64,000 bases of DNA from Dysgonomonas mossii DSM 22836 (GCF_000213575.1 NZ_GL892005.1:124001-188000), one strand, 5' to 3'. Counted from the first letter of the stretch, positions 25,128 to 34,250 are shown. The notes: generated by a model not told the origin, from the letters alone. Translations and numbers: made by a program.

Positions 25128-26424
25128 AGACCAACTTGACGATTTCAGTAAATTGATAAAGCAGCGGCTCGAAGATCACCGTATGCCTGTCGATGAAGAT
25201 AGCTGGAATGCAATAGAGCAGCGCATCAAACCTGTGAGTAACAGGCGTACAATGTGGTGGACTATTGCCGGGGCTGCTGTTGCCGTCATTTTGTTAGTCT
25301 TGTTGATGTTACCATTAAAAGAACAAGACTTTATTACTCAAATAGGCACTGGCGCAACACCTGCTAAAATAACAACCTTTGTAGAAAAAGATAATAATGC
25401 CGTAAATGGCAAGGATAATGTCGTAAAAGAAGAAAATAAAATAAGAATAACTAAGAAATCTTCAGGAAGCGTCCGGTTGATTTCGCAACAAGTAAGTGAA
25501 GCAGTATCGATAGATGACAGTTCGTCCGGCACAACGAAATCTGTTGAAAATTCTCTGTTAATGATAGATACTGTGCAGCTTGCTCAAATTGGCAATTCTC
25601 TCGGAGTTGCGGAGCCTGATAGCGAATCCGATTTACCTGAAGTAAAGAAAGATTCTGTTCCTTCTCGTGTTTATAAAGATGTAAAGAAAAGTAATGAACC
25701 AACTAGAATCCTTATTGAAAAATCGAAGAGACAAGACAAATGGTTATTAGCCGCTTCTTTCTCTTCGGGAGGAAGCGCTTCATTTGGAGGAGGGGGACCG
25801 GATAAGAATGGTTATTATTCTATGATGAATTCCCTTCCTTCGAGTGAGAGCGGTGCACTTTCTGATGGAGGACATAATTCATACGGAAAGGAGTTTTTGG
25901 ATTACAACGACTTTACAAATGTAAGTCACTCTGTTCCGTTATCATTTGGTGTTACTGTTCGTAAAGATCTGACTGATAGGATAGGTTTCGAGACCGGGTT
26001 GGTATATACTTACTTGTCTTCTAAATTTAGGAGGAGTGGAACATCTTATCACACCGCCAAGCAAGAATTGCATTATTTAGGTATTCCTCTCAATGCTGTT
26101 GTGTATCTCTGGAATAACCCGAATTGGAATATATACGTATCTGCCGGAGGAATGGTAGAAAAAGGTTTGCGAATGAATTATTCGCAGAGCGTTATACAGC
26201 GAGAAGAGTCTAATTCTTTAAATTATTCTACCCATCAGAGTATTCACGGGCTTCAATGGTCTTTAAATGCTTCTGTGGGTGTAACATATAAATTTTATAG
26301 TGATTGGGGAATATATTTCGAACCCCGCTATTCTTATTTCTTTGACAATAATCAGCCGTTTAGCATACGTTCAGAAAACTCTCATGTCTTTGGCGTAAGT
26401 GGAGGTTTGAGATATTCATTTTAG
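25096..26424 (+). CDS. Membrane-anchored beta-barrel protein, probable anti-sigma partner
   Basis: 442 residues (an alternative ATG two codons later). A cytoplasmic N-terminal 50 residues (QLDDFSKLIKQRLEDHRMP) resembles the sigma-binding part of Bacteroidetes anti-sigma proteins. One transmembrane helix follows (WWTIAGAAVAVILLVLLML, about 54-72), then a 150-residue Ser/Asp/Lys-rich linker. The C-terminal 170 residues are PorT-like barrel strands (FGVTVRKDLTDRIGFETGLVY, within 20-residue stretches) ending VSGGLRYSF. It overlaps the sigma gene. The combination suggests a sensor reaching through the periplasm; release of the sigma factor upon an envelope signal is inference. Confidence 0.75.
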   Translation: MKMQQNEKKYKDQLDDFSKLIKQRLEDHRMPVDEDSWNAIEQRIKPVSNRRTMWWTIAGAAVAVILLVLLMLPLKEQDFITQIGTGATPAKITTFVEKDNNAVNGKDNVVKEENKIRITKKSSGSVRLISQQVSEAVSIDDSSSGTTKSVENSLLMIDTVQLAQIGNSLGVAEPDSESDLPEVKKDSVPSRVYKDVKKSNEPTRILIEKSKRQDKWLLAASFSSGGSASFGGGGPDKNGYYSMMNSLPSSESGALSDGGHNSYGKEFLDYNDFTNVSHSVPLSFGVTVRKDLTDRIGFETGLVYTYLSSKFRRSGTSYHTAKQELHYLGIPLNAVVYLWNNPNWNIYVSAGGMVEKGLRMNYSQSVIQREESNSLNYSTHQSIHGLQWSLNASVGVTYKFYSDWGIYFEPRYSYFFDNNQPFSIRSENSHVFGVSGGLRYSF

Positions 26425-26468
26425 AATTATCGCTATAGAAAAGTAAATCAAATTTTTAATTTTGTTGG

Positions 26469-26500
26469 AGCATCAGTTTTTTATAGCTGGTGCTTTTTTA
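26469..26500 (+). terminator. Terminator after the sigma/anti-sigma pair
   Basis: GCATCAG (26470-26476) pairs with CTGGTGC (26487-26493, one G-U pair), followed by T6. Confidence 0.6.
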
Positions 26501-26566
26501 TGGATAGGAATATGCCGAACTGTTTAAGCTAAATAGAGGGAATACTTTCATATAACTAAAAAAGCA

Positions 26567-26574
26567 TATCTTTG
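26567..26574 (+). promoter_or_regulatory. -7 element of the acpH gene
   Basis: TATCTTTG, 22 bases before the start codon. A weak TTTC lies 17 bases upstream in place of TTTG. Confidence 0.5.
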
Positions 26575-26596
26575 TGTCCAGAAAACTAGAGACATA

Positions 26597-27184
26597 ATGA
26601 ATTTCCTTGCACATGCTTACCTTTCTTTCGGAGATCCTGAAATATTAGTGGGGAATATGATTGCCGATATGGTAAAAGGTAAACAGATAGAACAATATCC
26701 CGAAGGGATACAACGTGGTATACATATACACAGGCAGATAGATACTTTTACCGACAGGCATCCCATACCCTTGGATACGATGACTATATTCAAGAAATCG
26801 GCTGGCAGATATGCCGGTCCTTTTTTAGATGTCTCTTACGATCATTTCTTAGCTCTCGACGATAGTAGCGAGCCCGAGGAAGGCTGGGAGGCATTTGCCC
26901 AAAGATGTTATGCCCAGATAGAGCAAAGTGTAAAGCATCTTCCTTCTAAGTTTTGCTCGATGTATATGTATATGAAAAAAGAAGATTGGCTTTATAATTA
27001 TCGTCACAGATGGCTGATAGAACGAAGCTTCGAAAGACTAAAAAACAGAGCAAACTATCTTGATGATGATGCGCCTGTGTTTGATGACTTCGAAAAGCAT
27101 TATAAAGAAATACAGGAGAGCTATAAATTATTTTTCCCCCAATTAAAGGCATACGTAGAGGATATATCGGGTGAAGATATATAA
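26597..27184 (+). CDS. acpH: Acyl carrier protein phosphodiesterase (AcpH/DUF479)
   Basis: 195 residues, HD-like helical enzyme that removes the phosphopantetheine arm from acyl carrier protein. Diagnostic start MNFLAHAYLSFGDPEILVGN, then MIADMVKG, GIHIHRQIDTFTDRHP (metal-binding His and Asp) and DVSYDHFLALD. Length matches family. It has its own promoter; the downstream glycosyltransferase is 148 bases away and probably separate. Confidence 0.9.
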   Translation: MNFLAHAYLSFGDPEILVGNMIADMVKGKQIEQYPEGIQRGIHIHRQIDTFTDRHPIPLDTMTIFKKSAGRYAGPFLDVSYDHFLALDDSSEPEEGWEAFAQRCYAQIEQSVKHLPSKFCSMYMYMKKEDWLYNYRHRWLIERSFERLKNRANYLDDDAPVFDDFEKHYKEIQESYKLFFPQLKAYVEDISGEDI

Positions 27185-27332
27185 TCCCGAGAATATGAAT
27201 GATTATAGTACGAGGAGGATTCATATTACTGATCAATCTAAATTCTATTATCTTTATACACAAAATACAAACTAAACCAAATTAGGGAGTTAAATCAGAT
27301 ATACGCTTAATATTTTGCAAATACTATAATAT

Positions 27333-28427
27333 ATGAAGATACTTTTGATAGGAGAATACAGTCGAGTGCATCTTACTCTTGCCGAAGGTCTGAGAAGTAT
27401 GGGGCACGAAGTGGTCGTTGCGTCAGACGGAGACGGTTTTAAGAACTATCCGAGGGATATTGACTTGTCTCGTAAGAGTTCTGGCGTAATAGATACTTTG
27501 ACGAGTCTGATGTCGGTTCTTGGGAAATTTAAAAAGTTCAAAGGGTATGATGTTGTTCAGCTGATAAATCCATGCTTTACTACCCAGAATGTAAAGGTAA
27601 ATAATTACTTGTATAAGAAGCTGAAGAAGAATAATAAGAAAGTTTTCTTAGGGGCTTTTGGTGACGACTCATATTGGGTAAAGGCATGCCTCGGTAACGA
27701 AATATTTGATTATTGCGAGTTCTTTGTTGACGGTAAACCTATAAATGTGGACTTCAACCAACGGTTTATCGACAAATGGATAAACACCCCTCTCGAAGAT
27801 TCTAATGTAATGATGGCAAATACATCCGATGGGATAGTTGCTTGCCTGTATGAGTATTATGTGGCTTACGAGCCTTTTTTTAAAGATAAAGTAAGATATA
27901 TCCCTCTGCCCTTAAATACCTCCGAAATAGAATTTCAGCCCATAGCAGACGAACCCGAAAAAGTAAACTTCTTTATTGGTATCAATAAAGTACGCGAGAA
28001 GTTTAAAGGAACCGATGTTATGGAATGTGCATTGGCCAGAGTAAAAGACAAATATCCGGATAAGGTGATTGTTACTCGGGTAGAATCGGTAAGCTATGAT
28101 GTATATCAAAAGTTGATGTCAGAGGCACATGTTGTGCTCGATCAGCTGTATTCGCATACCCCTGCCATGAATGCGTTGCTGGCTATGGCGCAAGGTAAAG
28201 TACTGATAGGAGGGGGAGAGCCTTATATTTACGACCTATATGGTGAATATGATAATAGGCCAATAATAAATGTACACCCTACCGAAGATGATGTCTTCGA
28301 GAAGCTGGAGTGGGTAGTATTGAATAAAAAACAAATACCCGAAATATCAAGAAAGAGTCGTGAGTTTGTAGAAAAAAATCATGACTTCCTTACTGTTTCA
28401 AAAAAGTATCTTGATTTTTGGAAGTAA
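27333..28427 (+). CDS. Glycosyltransferase, GT-B fold
   Basis: 364 residues. It starts MKILLIGEYSRVHLTLAEGL with the first Rossmann strand of GT-B enzymes, followed by GHEVVVASDGDGF. The C-terminal domain has VNFFIGINKVREKFKGTDVM and HVVLDQLYSHTPAMNALLAMAQGKVLIGGG, in which the HTPAMNALLAMAQGK part corresponds to the donor-binding region of GT4-like enzymes. Donor and acceptor are unknown. It is the last plus-strand gene before a bidirectional terminator and is not in a recognisable polysaccharide cluster. Confidence 0.75.
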   Translation: MKILLIGEYSRVHLTLAEGLRSMGHEVVVASDGDGFKNYPRDIDLSRKSSGVIDTLTSLMSVLGKFKKFKGYDVVQLINPCFTTQNVKVNNYLYKKLKKNNKKVFLGAFGDDSYWVKACLGNEIFDYCEFFVDGKPINVDFNQRFIDKWINTPLEDSNVMMANTSDGIVACLYEYYVAYEPFFKDKVRYIPLPLNTSEIEFQPIADEPEKVNFFIGINKVREKFKGTDVMECALARVKDKYPDKVIVTRVESVSYDVYQKLMSEAHVVLDQLYSHTPAMNALLAMAQGKVLIGGGEPYIYDLYGEYDNRPIINVHPTEDDVFEKLEWVVLNKKQIPEISRKSREFVEKNHDFLTVSKKYLDFWK

Positions 28428-28471
28428 AAGTATTTATAATTGATCTATTAACTGTAGGTATTAGAAATAAA

Positions 28472-28508
28472 GCGAGGATAATTCGACCCTGAATTACCCT
28501 CGCTCTCT
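28472..28508. terminator. Bidirectional terminator after the glycosyltransferase
   Basis: GCGAGGATAATTC (28472-28484) pairs with GAATTACCCTCGC (28491-28503), one mismatch, followed by TCTCTTTATTT. It separates convergent genes. Confidence 0.75.
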
Positions 28509-28553
28509 TTATTTACTACTCACTATAAAAACCTATATACCTAATTTATCTTT

Positions 28554-29330
28554 TTATCTGCTTCTGGTTGCTTTTTCTCTGTTCGATGCCAGCCTGTAGT
28601 TTCCTCTTTCTTCAGAAGATGAACGTTTTACATTCGACTCTTTCCTGGTCTCTCTGCTAGAAGACGGTCTGCTGCTGATGTTATTATTAATCCTTTCGGT
28701 TTGTCTGTTATCGTATCTTTGTTCTTTATTATTGTTTCTTCCGCTGTTTAAGTTTCTGTCGTTGTTGCGACTTTGTTCACGTCCATTGTAATTATAATCT
28801 TTGCGGTTATTGTCTTTTTTGTTATAATTATATCTGTCATTATCTCTTCCGTTGTATTTATATTCGTTTCCTCTATAGTTGTTGTGTTTGTTGCCCGAAT
28901 ACCATGCTACTCTATTCTTACGGCTGTCTCTGTAACGATAATCACGGCTATCACGGATGATCACTTGAGAGTGGTGTCCTTTATAACGACCATAGTCTCT
29001 ACAGTGTATCTGGTTGTACCTCCAAGGGTTTGCTACATTTACCAAAACTACTTTGTGCATTCCGTATAAGTCGTAATTGCGATAAGCATACGGTAAATAA
29101 CGAGCCGAAATCCATCTTCCTCTGTCAAAATAGAAGAATAGCCCTGAATTGACATTGAAATAACAGTTAATATCAGGCATGTAGTAATAGTCTACATAAT
29201 CATACCCCACGGGTCCCCAAGCAGGTTGACGCCCTATATTGATACTAATATTTATATTTTGAGCGTCGGATGTATTGTAGAATGATGCTACACCTATCAA
29301 TAATGCGAATGCTAATAGAAACTTTTTCAT
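28554..29330 (-). CDS. Secreted basic low-complexity protein rich in Arg, Asn and Tyr
   Basis: 258 residues with a signal peptide (about 1-23). Residues 24-115 form an ordered part with aromatic repeats (YDYVDYYYMPDINCYFNVNSG, split: VDYYYMPDINCYF; GRWISARYLPYAYRNYDLYG). The remaining 140 residues are low-complexity, dominated by Arg, Asn, Tyr, Lys and Ser (NNYRGNEYKYNGRDNDRYN). The protein is strongly basic and probably disordered at the C-terminus. I do not recognise a function; nucleic-acid or anionic glycan binding at the envelope is conceivable only from composition. No paralog is in the window. Confidence 0.7.
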   Translation of the reverse strand: MKKFLLAFALLIGVASFYNTSDAQNINISINIGRQPAWGPVGYDYVDYYYMPDINCYFNVNSGLFFYFDRGRWISARYLPYAYRNYDLYGMHKVVLVNVANPWRYNQIHCRDYGRYKGHHSQVIIRDSRDYRYRDSRKNRVAWYSGNKHNNYRGNEYKYNGRDNDRYNYNKKDNNRKDYNYNGREQSRNNDRNLNSGRNNNKEQRYDNRQTERINNNISSRPSSSRETRKESNVKRSSSEERGNYRLASNREKATRSR

Positions 29331-29420
29331 GACTATATGTATTAAAAGGTGAATACTTTTTTTATCTCTTTGTATCTTTGATTCGATTAATATCAGAAAG
29401 ATTAATCGGCAGAGACTTGT

Positions 29421-29436
29421 TTAACGTTAATTAACG
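29421..29436. promoter_or_regulatory. Overlapping palindromes, possible operator
   Basis: TTAACGTTAA (29421-29430) and CGTTAATTAACG (29425-29436) overlap in the 291-base gap between the basic-protein gene and the zinc-ribbon gene. Both are perfect. A single DnaA-box-like TGTGGATAA lies at 29495-29503. Confidence 0.3.
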
Positions 29437-29621
29437 AGGGGTTTCTTTTGTTGTGCTGTGTAAATGTCTTATTTTTAATTTGTTGTTTGCATTTTGTGGA
29501 TAAGTGAGCTATCTGCGTTTGTATATTAAAAAACTAAATAAGCAAGATTGGATAACCCTTCATTTTATCATATTTCCGTTATTTGTAGTGCCAATTAATT
29601 ATTAATAAAATAAGAACTATT

Positions 29622-29897
29622 ATGGATCAGAAATTTTGCCAAAGTTGCGGTATGCCTCTTAATGTGAATGAAGATTTCGGAAATAATGCCGACAACAGTA
29701 AGAACGAAGATTATTGTCGCTACTGCTTTGCTGATGGTAAGTTTACGCAAGACTTTACAATGGACGAAATGATTGTGCATTGTGCTCAGTTTGTAGATGA
29801 ATTTAATAAAGATTCGGAGCAAAAGGTGACAAAAGAACAAGCTATAGAACAAATGAAAATCTATTTCCCAAAGCTGAAGCGTTGGGTGCAAGCATAA
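29622..29897 (+). CDS. Small zinc-ribbon protein
   Basis: 91 residues. The N-terminus FCQSCGMPL and later YCRYCFADGKF provide two CxxC pairs, a zinc ribbon seen in a family of small putative zinc-binding proteins often placed beside AraC/GyrI regulators. The C-terminal half is helical (MDEMIVHCAQFVDEFNKD). It ends 9 bases before the AraC-family gene, so the two are almost certainly co-transcribed. Function unknown; a metal- or ligand-sensing accessory is plausible. Confidence 0.85.
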   Translation: MDQKFCQSCGMPLNVNEDFGNNADNSKNEDYCRYCFADGKFTQDFTMDEMIVHCAQFVDEFNKDSEQKVTKEQAIEQMKIYFPKLKRWVQA

Positions 29898-29906
29898 TCA
29901 TTCTTA

Positions 29907-30797
29907 ATGAAGGAAACTACCCAAAGCGAATACGATAAAGCGGTAAACAATGTAGTTGATTATATCAATAGTCATCTATTTGAAGTACCTGACATAAAAA
30001 GGTTGTCTGAGATAGCTAATATCTCCGAATATCATTTTCATCGTATATTTAAAGCTATAATAGGGGAAAATATAGGTGAGTATATCAATCGCCTTCGCTT
30101 AGAATATATTGCAGAACACTTGCAGATGACAAAGCATACGTTGAGCGAAATCGCCGTGAAAACCGGCTATGGAACAAAGTATGCTTTGTCTAAAGCATTC
30201 AAGAAGCATTTTGGGATTTCTCCTTCAACTTTTCGTATGCAGGAAGAGGATGCGTCCAATTTTTTCAGAAAAGCTGAGAGAGTGACCATCTCGCTTGCTC
30301 CTGAAATAAGAAAAATGCCCTCCAAACAGGTTGTGTATATTCGTATAATAGACAGCTACGGTGCTGCGGAGTCATATACAATCGCATGGAAGAAACTGGG
30401 ACAGTTTGCAAAAGAGAACAATCTGGTGAATGATAAAACTGAGTTTATAGGACTCAGTTTCGATAACCCAACCATAACACATCCTCAAAGTTGCAGATTC
30501 TACGCTTGTTTTACCGTAGATAGAGAAGTGAGACCTCAGGGAGCTTTCGGCGTGCAAAAGATAAGTGGGGGGATGTATGCTATTTTTACACTTAGAGGTT
30601 CATATAGCGGATTGCTGGATATGTATTATAATATCTACCTCAGGTGGTTACCGCAAAGTGGCTATAAATTGCGAGGGGGATATGCATTTGAGAAATATCT
30701 GAATAGTCCCAACAATGTTTCGGAGGATGATATACTGACCGAAATATACATTCCCATTTCTAAGTTGGAAAATTTTGATCAGCCACTATTTTTGTAA
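29907..30797 (+). CDS. AraC-family regulator with GyrI-like ligand domain
   Basis: 296 residues. The N-terminal AraC domain (about 10-110) has two helix-turn-helix units: IKRLSEIANISEYHFHRIFK and LSEIAVKTGYGTKYALSKAF, then FKKHFGISPSTFR. The C-terminal half (about 135-296) is a GyrI/BmrR-like small-molecule-binding domain (EIRKMPSKQVVYIRIIDSYG). The Rob/SoxS-like layout suggests control of a drug or stress response. It is co-transcribed with the zinc-ribbon gene; its targets are unknown. Confidence 0.92.
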   Translation: MKETTQSEYDKAVNNVVDYINSHLFEVPDIKRLSEIANISEYHFHRIFKAIIGENIGEYINRLRLEYIAEHLQMTKHTLSEIAVKTGYGTKYALSKAFKKHFGISPSTFRMQEEDASNFFRKAERVTISLAPEIRKMPSKQVVYIRIIDSYGAAESYTIAWKKLGQFAKENNLVNDKTEFIGLSFDNPTITHPQSCRFYACFTVDREVRPQGAFGVQKISGGMYAIFTLRGSYSGLLDMYYNIYLRWLPQSGYKLRGGYAFEKYLNSPNNVSEDDILTEIYIPISKLENFDQPLFL

Positions 30798-31343
30798 TTG
30801 CTATTTTAGGGAGGTATAAACTAGCCAAATCAAAATTCAAATACACTCTCATCCCGAACCTCCCCAAGGGGGAGGTACTTGCTCTCAGAATGATGAGTTT
30901 TGATTCACTTTACAATTTATAGTTCTTCTGTAGAAGAATCAACGGTCAATGACCGAAGAAAGTTAAGGAAGGAAGTCGAATAAATAAAAAAACAAAAAAA
31001 TCACTGTTAAAATCCATTGGTAACCGGAAGTCCGCAAGAAGCAGGAATTCCTCTCAGAATGTCGGTACGACTAGTGATTAAAAAATCGAATAATCAACGT
31101 CATTCAGACTGCGTTCACCCCAATATCCATTGGACGTATAAAAGTATGAAGAATCGAAAAGTATACTGTTTCATATTTACAAAAAGTACTGTTTCATATT
31201 TACAAATTCGGCTACATTTATCGCCTCTTTTATAGTACAGATCAAATAATCGACTAGAAAATAAGATTATAGACAGAAGGCTCGATTGCCAGCTATTTTT
31301 ATAATTATTACTTTTACAACAAGAGGAGTTAGAACCTTTATTT
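30798..31343. repeat. Gene-poor gap with degenerate REP-like sequences and a 23-base tandem repeat
   Basis: No convincing gene in 546 bases. A G+C-rich palindrome, CCTCCCCAAGGGGGAGG, lies at about 30860-30876. The words CTCTCAGAATG at about 30893 and again near 31051, and CGTCATTCAGACTGCG near 31099, look like decayed copies of one dispersed repeat. A 20-base sequence, TACTGTTTCATATTTACAAA, is present twice in tandem (31164-31183 and 31187-31206, period 23). The short open frame at 31017-31235 has no protein-like features. Confidence 0.55.
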
Positions 31344-31352
31344 TTGAAAAAT

Positions 31353-32114
31353 ATGAATATAATCAAGCTTACAGAAGAAAATCTATTTACAGAACATATT
31401 TGCTGTGCAATGAGTAGTAAGTCTACAGCGAAAGGCATTGAAGCCAAGAAAGAGTGGTTGAGCGAACGCTTTAAAGAAGGCTTACGATTTATGAAGTTCG
31501 ATGTGCAAGGGAAGGTCTTTATAGAGTATATTCCCGCAAAGAATGCATGGGTTCCTGTTGATGCGGAAGGCTATATTTTTATCAATTGTTTTTGGGTATC
31601 TGGCTCGTTTAAGGGAAAAGGCTACGGGAAACGTTTGTTGGCAGAATGTGAAGAGGATGCTCGTTCTCAAGGTTACAAAGGTGTGGTATTGATTGTTGGG
31701 AATAAAAAGAAACCTTTCTTGTCGGACAAAGCTTTTATGCTACGTAATGGATATGAGGTATGCGATAGTTGTGATCCTTATTTTGAACTTTTGGTAAAAA
31801 ACTTCGATCGAAAAACAATAATGCCCTCTTTTAAACAATCGGCTAAGACCGGGATGGGAGATGGCGTGAAGGGAATCGATATTTTTTATACAGAACAGTG
31901 TCCTTTTACCGTTCCTTACATAAAATTATTAGAGCCAATTATCCAAACATCAAACTACCCTGTAAGATGTCATCGGATCGACACAAAAGAAACTGCCCGG
32001 AATCATTTTTCTCCTGTAACAACTTACAGCCTATTTGTGGATGGTAAATTTTATACTAACGAAATATTGACTGCGGATAAGTTAAATAAGTTGATTGAAA
32101 CGGTAAGAGGTTGA
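31353..32114 (+). CDS. GNAT acetyltransferase with C-terminal YoaP-like domain
   Basis: About 253 residues from the second ATG (31353, MNIIKLTEENLFTEHICC). The N-terminal GNAT domain has YIFINCFWVSGSFKGKGYGK, whose GKGYGKRLL is the acetyl-CoA loop. The C-terminal 100 residues (GIDIFYTEQCPFTVPYIKL and FSPVTTYSLFVDGKFYTNEI) form a thioredoxin-like YoaP domain with a lone Cys in the CPFT position. Substrate unknown. A start at 31344 is also possible. Monocistronic. Confidence 0.85.
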   Translation: MNIIKLTEENLFTEHICCAMSSKSTAKGIEAKKEWLSERFKEGLRFMKFDVQGKVFIEYIPAKNAWVPVDAEGYIFINCFWVSGSFKGKGYGKRLLAECEEDARSQGYKGVVLIVGNKKKPFLSDKAFMLRNGYEVCDSCDPYFELLVKNFDRKTIMPSFKQSAKTGMGDGVKGIDIFYTEQCPFTVPYIKLLEPIIQTSNYPVRCHRIDTKETARNHFSPVTTYSLFVDGKFYTNEILTADKLNKLIETVRG

Positions 32115-32458
32115 ATCAGATGTTATTAATCTTTCTTTACTTTATATAGGCAATTAAGAGTAATGTTCTATAGAGAAATAAAGTTAAAGAATGTTTCCTG
32201 CAAGATTAAATCTTACGAATATAAAGATAACGTTAAGTTATCTTTATGTTAAATTATTTATTCTTTCATAGTTGGATAATTTGTGTTAATGTGTTTATTT
32301 GTAGTTTGTTGTGTTAGTTGTGGGAGATTTATAAATATTCAAGTGAAATAAAAAGAGGGATATATTGGAGATTAATTAACTACATTTAACAATGTTGTTG
32401 ATATATTCTTGTTATATTAGCTAAAGTTTTTTTTTGTTAATTTTATAAAACTACAGAT
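32115..32458 (+). other. A+T-rich gap with one hairpin
   Basis: 344 bases with no gene. AAAGATAAC (32223-32231) pairs with GTTATCTTT (32237-32245), loop GTTAA; T-rich sequence follows, so it may terminate the GNAT gene. The rest is very A+T-rich and leads into the lipoprotein gene; no TAnnTTTG with correct spacing is clear. Confidence 0.45.
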
Positions 32459-34051
32459 ATGAAAAATCTTATTAGTATTTTGTTAATTCTTTTTCTAGTT
32501 TCATGTTCTGTTGACGAATATGATGCAGGAACTTTTTCAGCTAACAGAATAGATGAAACGGGATATAATAATTTAGTATTCGCACAAGGTATAGCTAAAT
32601 CGTTAGTTAATCCAGAAATTAGAGCTTTTTTAAAGGAGGAGGCTTTAAAAGAAGTTGACAATGATTTTGATGTTATTTATGCTCTGGTAAAAGATCGAGA
32701 ACTGAAAAGCGGAAAGTCATTCAGAGAGACTATAAGTGGCTACATGGGTGGAATAAAGAGATTAGACTCAATTGCTAAGCTAGACCCAACTCTTACGATT
32801 GCGATTCCTTACCTAAGTAATAAAACGAATGTAGAGACATGGGATACGAGTACAGAGATTCCTAAATTAGTTTATAGAGATCATTTTACAGATAAAAAGC
32901 AGAAGGAGCTTTTAGGATTCGATTGTGAAGGAAATTCTTTCAAAATGCTACGTTATACTAAACCGGATAGACTAACTTTAGTTGTGAAATCAAATGAGAG
33001 ATTGCTGGCTTCTCCTAAAATGAGGAGTTTAAAGTCCAGTGCTTATAAACCTTTGATTGATGATTCAGGAGATGTTGTTGCATATTTTGTTGATGATGAG
33101 TTCTCGCATAATACTTTTTCTAATTTAAAAGCCAATCAAGTTGTTGTGGGATGGGAGAAAGTGACAGAATTTGAGAATAATATATATTTGAAGGCTGTAA
33201 GAGAATCTCCTGATTCTCCAAGGGACTATATATACTACGGTATTAGTACTAAAAATAATGTTACATTAGGGCGATTAAATACTACTTATAAAGAGTATAT
33301 AACTAGTATACAATTCAATTCAACTGAATCCTATACGCATGTTGCAGATTTAGACGATAGATCGCAGGCTGCTGATTGGAGTGATGGAAACTTAGAAATA
33401 GTGTTTGATTTTCTTTTTTTAACAAAAGAGGAGGTAATATCTAAGGTTACTAAGATGATAAGTGTGAGAATTAAAGATCTATTTTATTCAGGTAAAACAC
33501 TCACATATAACTTGCCAAATCCTATTGAAGTTTTTAATTGGGACATGTATAAATATGGAAGTACCTTTAAGATTATTGTTTCGGAATATGATCCAGGAAC
33601 TGCTACTGAAAGAGTAGAAAGTACATCTACAACAATTAGTCATAATTGGCAAGTTGAAACTTCCGGAGGATTTGGGTCAATTTGGAAAGTTGGAGCAAAG
33701 TACAATGGAAGCCATACCGATGTTAAAACTCAATCGACAAAAATTAATTTCACAAATAATAGTGATCCATTAGGTGAGATTTTAGTAGATTTTTTTAATC
33801 CAATTAGTCTAAATAAAACTGTAAAAGTTTGGGTTAAATTTTCTACTTCACATTCTTCTACTAATTGGGGTACATGCCATGTTATTAAAGATATTAACGA
33901 TATTGTGGGTATCAGAAGTTTTATAAATGAATGTCTTGATTGTTGGCCCACATATCCAGCTAAAAAAATTGAATTAGAATATGATTTGATATACCATAAA
34001 TCAAATACAGGTATGGTTTCTTTAGGTATTAGACCTATAAAAATAGGTTGA
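32459..34051 (+). CDS. Large unrecognised lipoprotein
   Basis: 530 residues. The signal MKNLISILLILFLVSC has the lipobox Cys at 16, followed by acidic SVDEYDAG. A helical part follows (FAQGIAKSLVNPEIRAFLKE, then DVIYALVKDRELKSGKSFRE). The rest is beta-rich, with DRSQAADWSDGNLEIVFDF near residue 300 and a C-terminal part WKVGAKYNGSHTDVKTQSTK. The layout recalls uncharacterised lipoproteins such as DUF3103, but I cannot confirm that. DNA is more A+T-rich than the neighbours, which may mean recent acquisition. The following gene codes a second lipoprotein behind its own terminator and promoter. Confidence 0.75.
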   Translation: MKNLISILLILFLVSCSVDEYDAGTFSANRIDETGYNNLVFAQGIAKSLVNPEIRAFLKEEALKEVDNDFDVIYALVKDRELKSGKSFRETISGYMGGIKRLDSIAKLDPTLTIAIPYLSNKTNVETWDTSTEIPKLVYRDHFTDKKQKELLGFDCEGNSFKMLRYTKPDRLTLVVKSNERLLASPKMRSLKSSAYKPLIDDSGDVVAYFVDDEFSHNTFSNLKANQVVVGWEKVTEFENNIYLKAVRESPDSPRDYIYYGISTKNNVTLGRLNTTYKEYITSIQFNSTESYTHVADLDDRSQAADWSDGNLEIVFDFLFLTKEEVISKVTKMISVRIKDLFYSGKTLTYNLPNPIEVFNWDMYKYGSTFKIIVSEYDPGTATERVESTSTTISHNWQVETSGGFGSIWKVGAKYNGSHTDVKTQSTKINFTNNSDPLGEILVDFFNPISLNKTVKVWVKFSTSHSSTNWGTCHVIKDINDIVGIRSFINECLDCWPTYPAKKIELEYDLIYHKSNTGMVSLGIRPIKIG

Positions 34052-34143
34052 ATATGATAAGTAAACTTAATTCTTTGATTAAATATATTTATGTAATCTT
34101 TTAGAGATAATTCAATATTTGGTATATTATAAGAGATAGTTAG

Positions 34144-34185
34144 GATGGGTTCAGTTTTGTGCTGAATCCATCTTTCTGTTTTTAA
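34144..34185 (+). terminator. Terminator after the large lipoprotein gene
   Basis: GATGGGTTCAG (34144-34154) pairs with CTGAATCCATC (34162-34172) with one G-U pair, followed by TTTCTGTTTTT. Confidence 0.75.
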
Positions 34186-34242
34186 TTTTAATAATCAATG
34201 TTGTTTACTCGCTAGATTATAAATTGCCAATTTTAATTGTAG

Positions 34243-34250
34243 TATATTTG
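34243..34250 (+). promoter_or_regulatory. -7 element of the small lipoprotein gene
   Basis: TATATTTG matches TAnnTTTG about 107 bases before the ATG. The -33 box is poor. Confidence 0.4.

Noticed and set aside
29822-29836. AAAAGGTGACAAAAG resembling the GTGACA element, inside the zinc-ribbon gene
   Set aside because: It lies in coding sequence (QKVTKE), lacks the second GTGACA and the 3' TGTNACC arm.
31017-31235. 72-codon plus-strand frame in the 30.8-31.3 kb gap
   Set aside because: The protein has no domain-like pattern, crosses repeat remnants, and has no promoter or partner.
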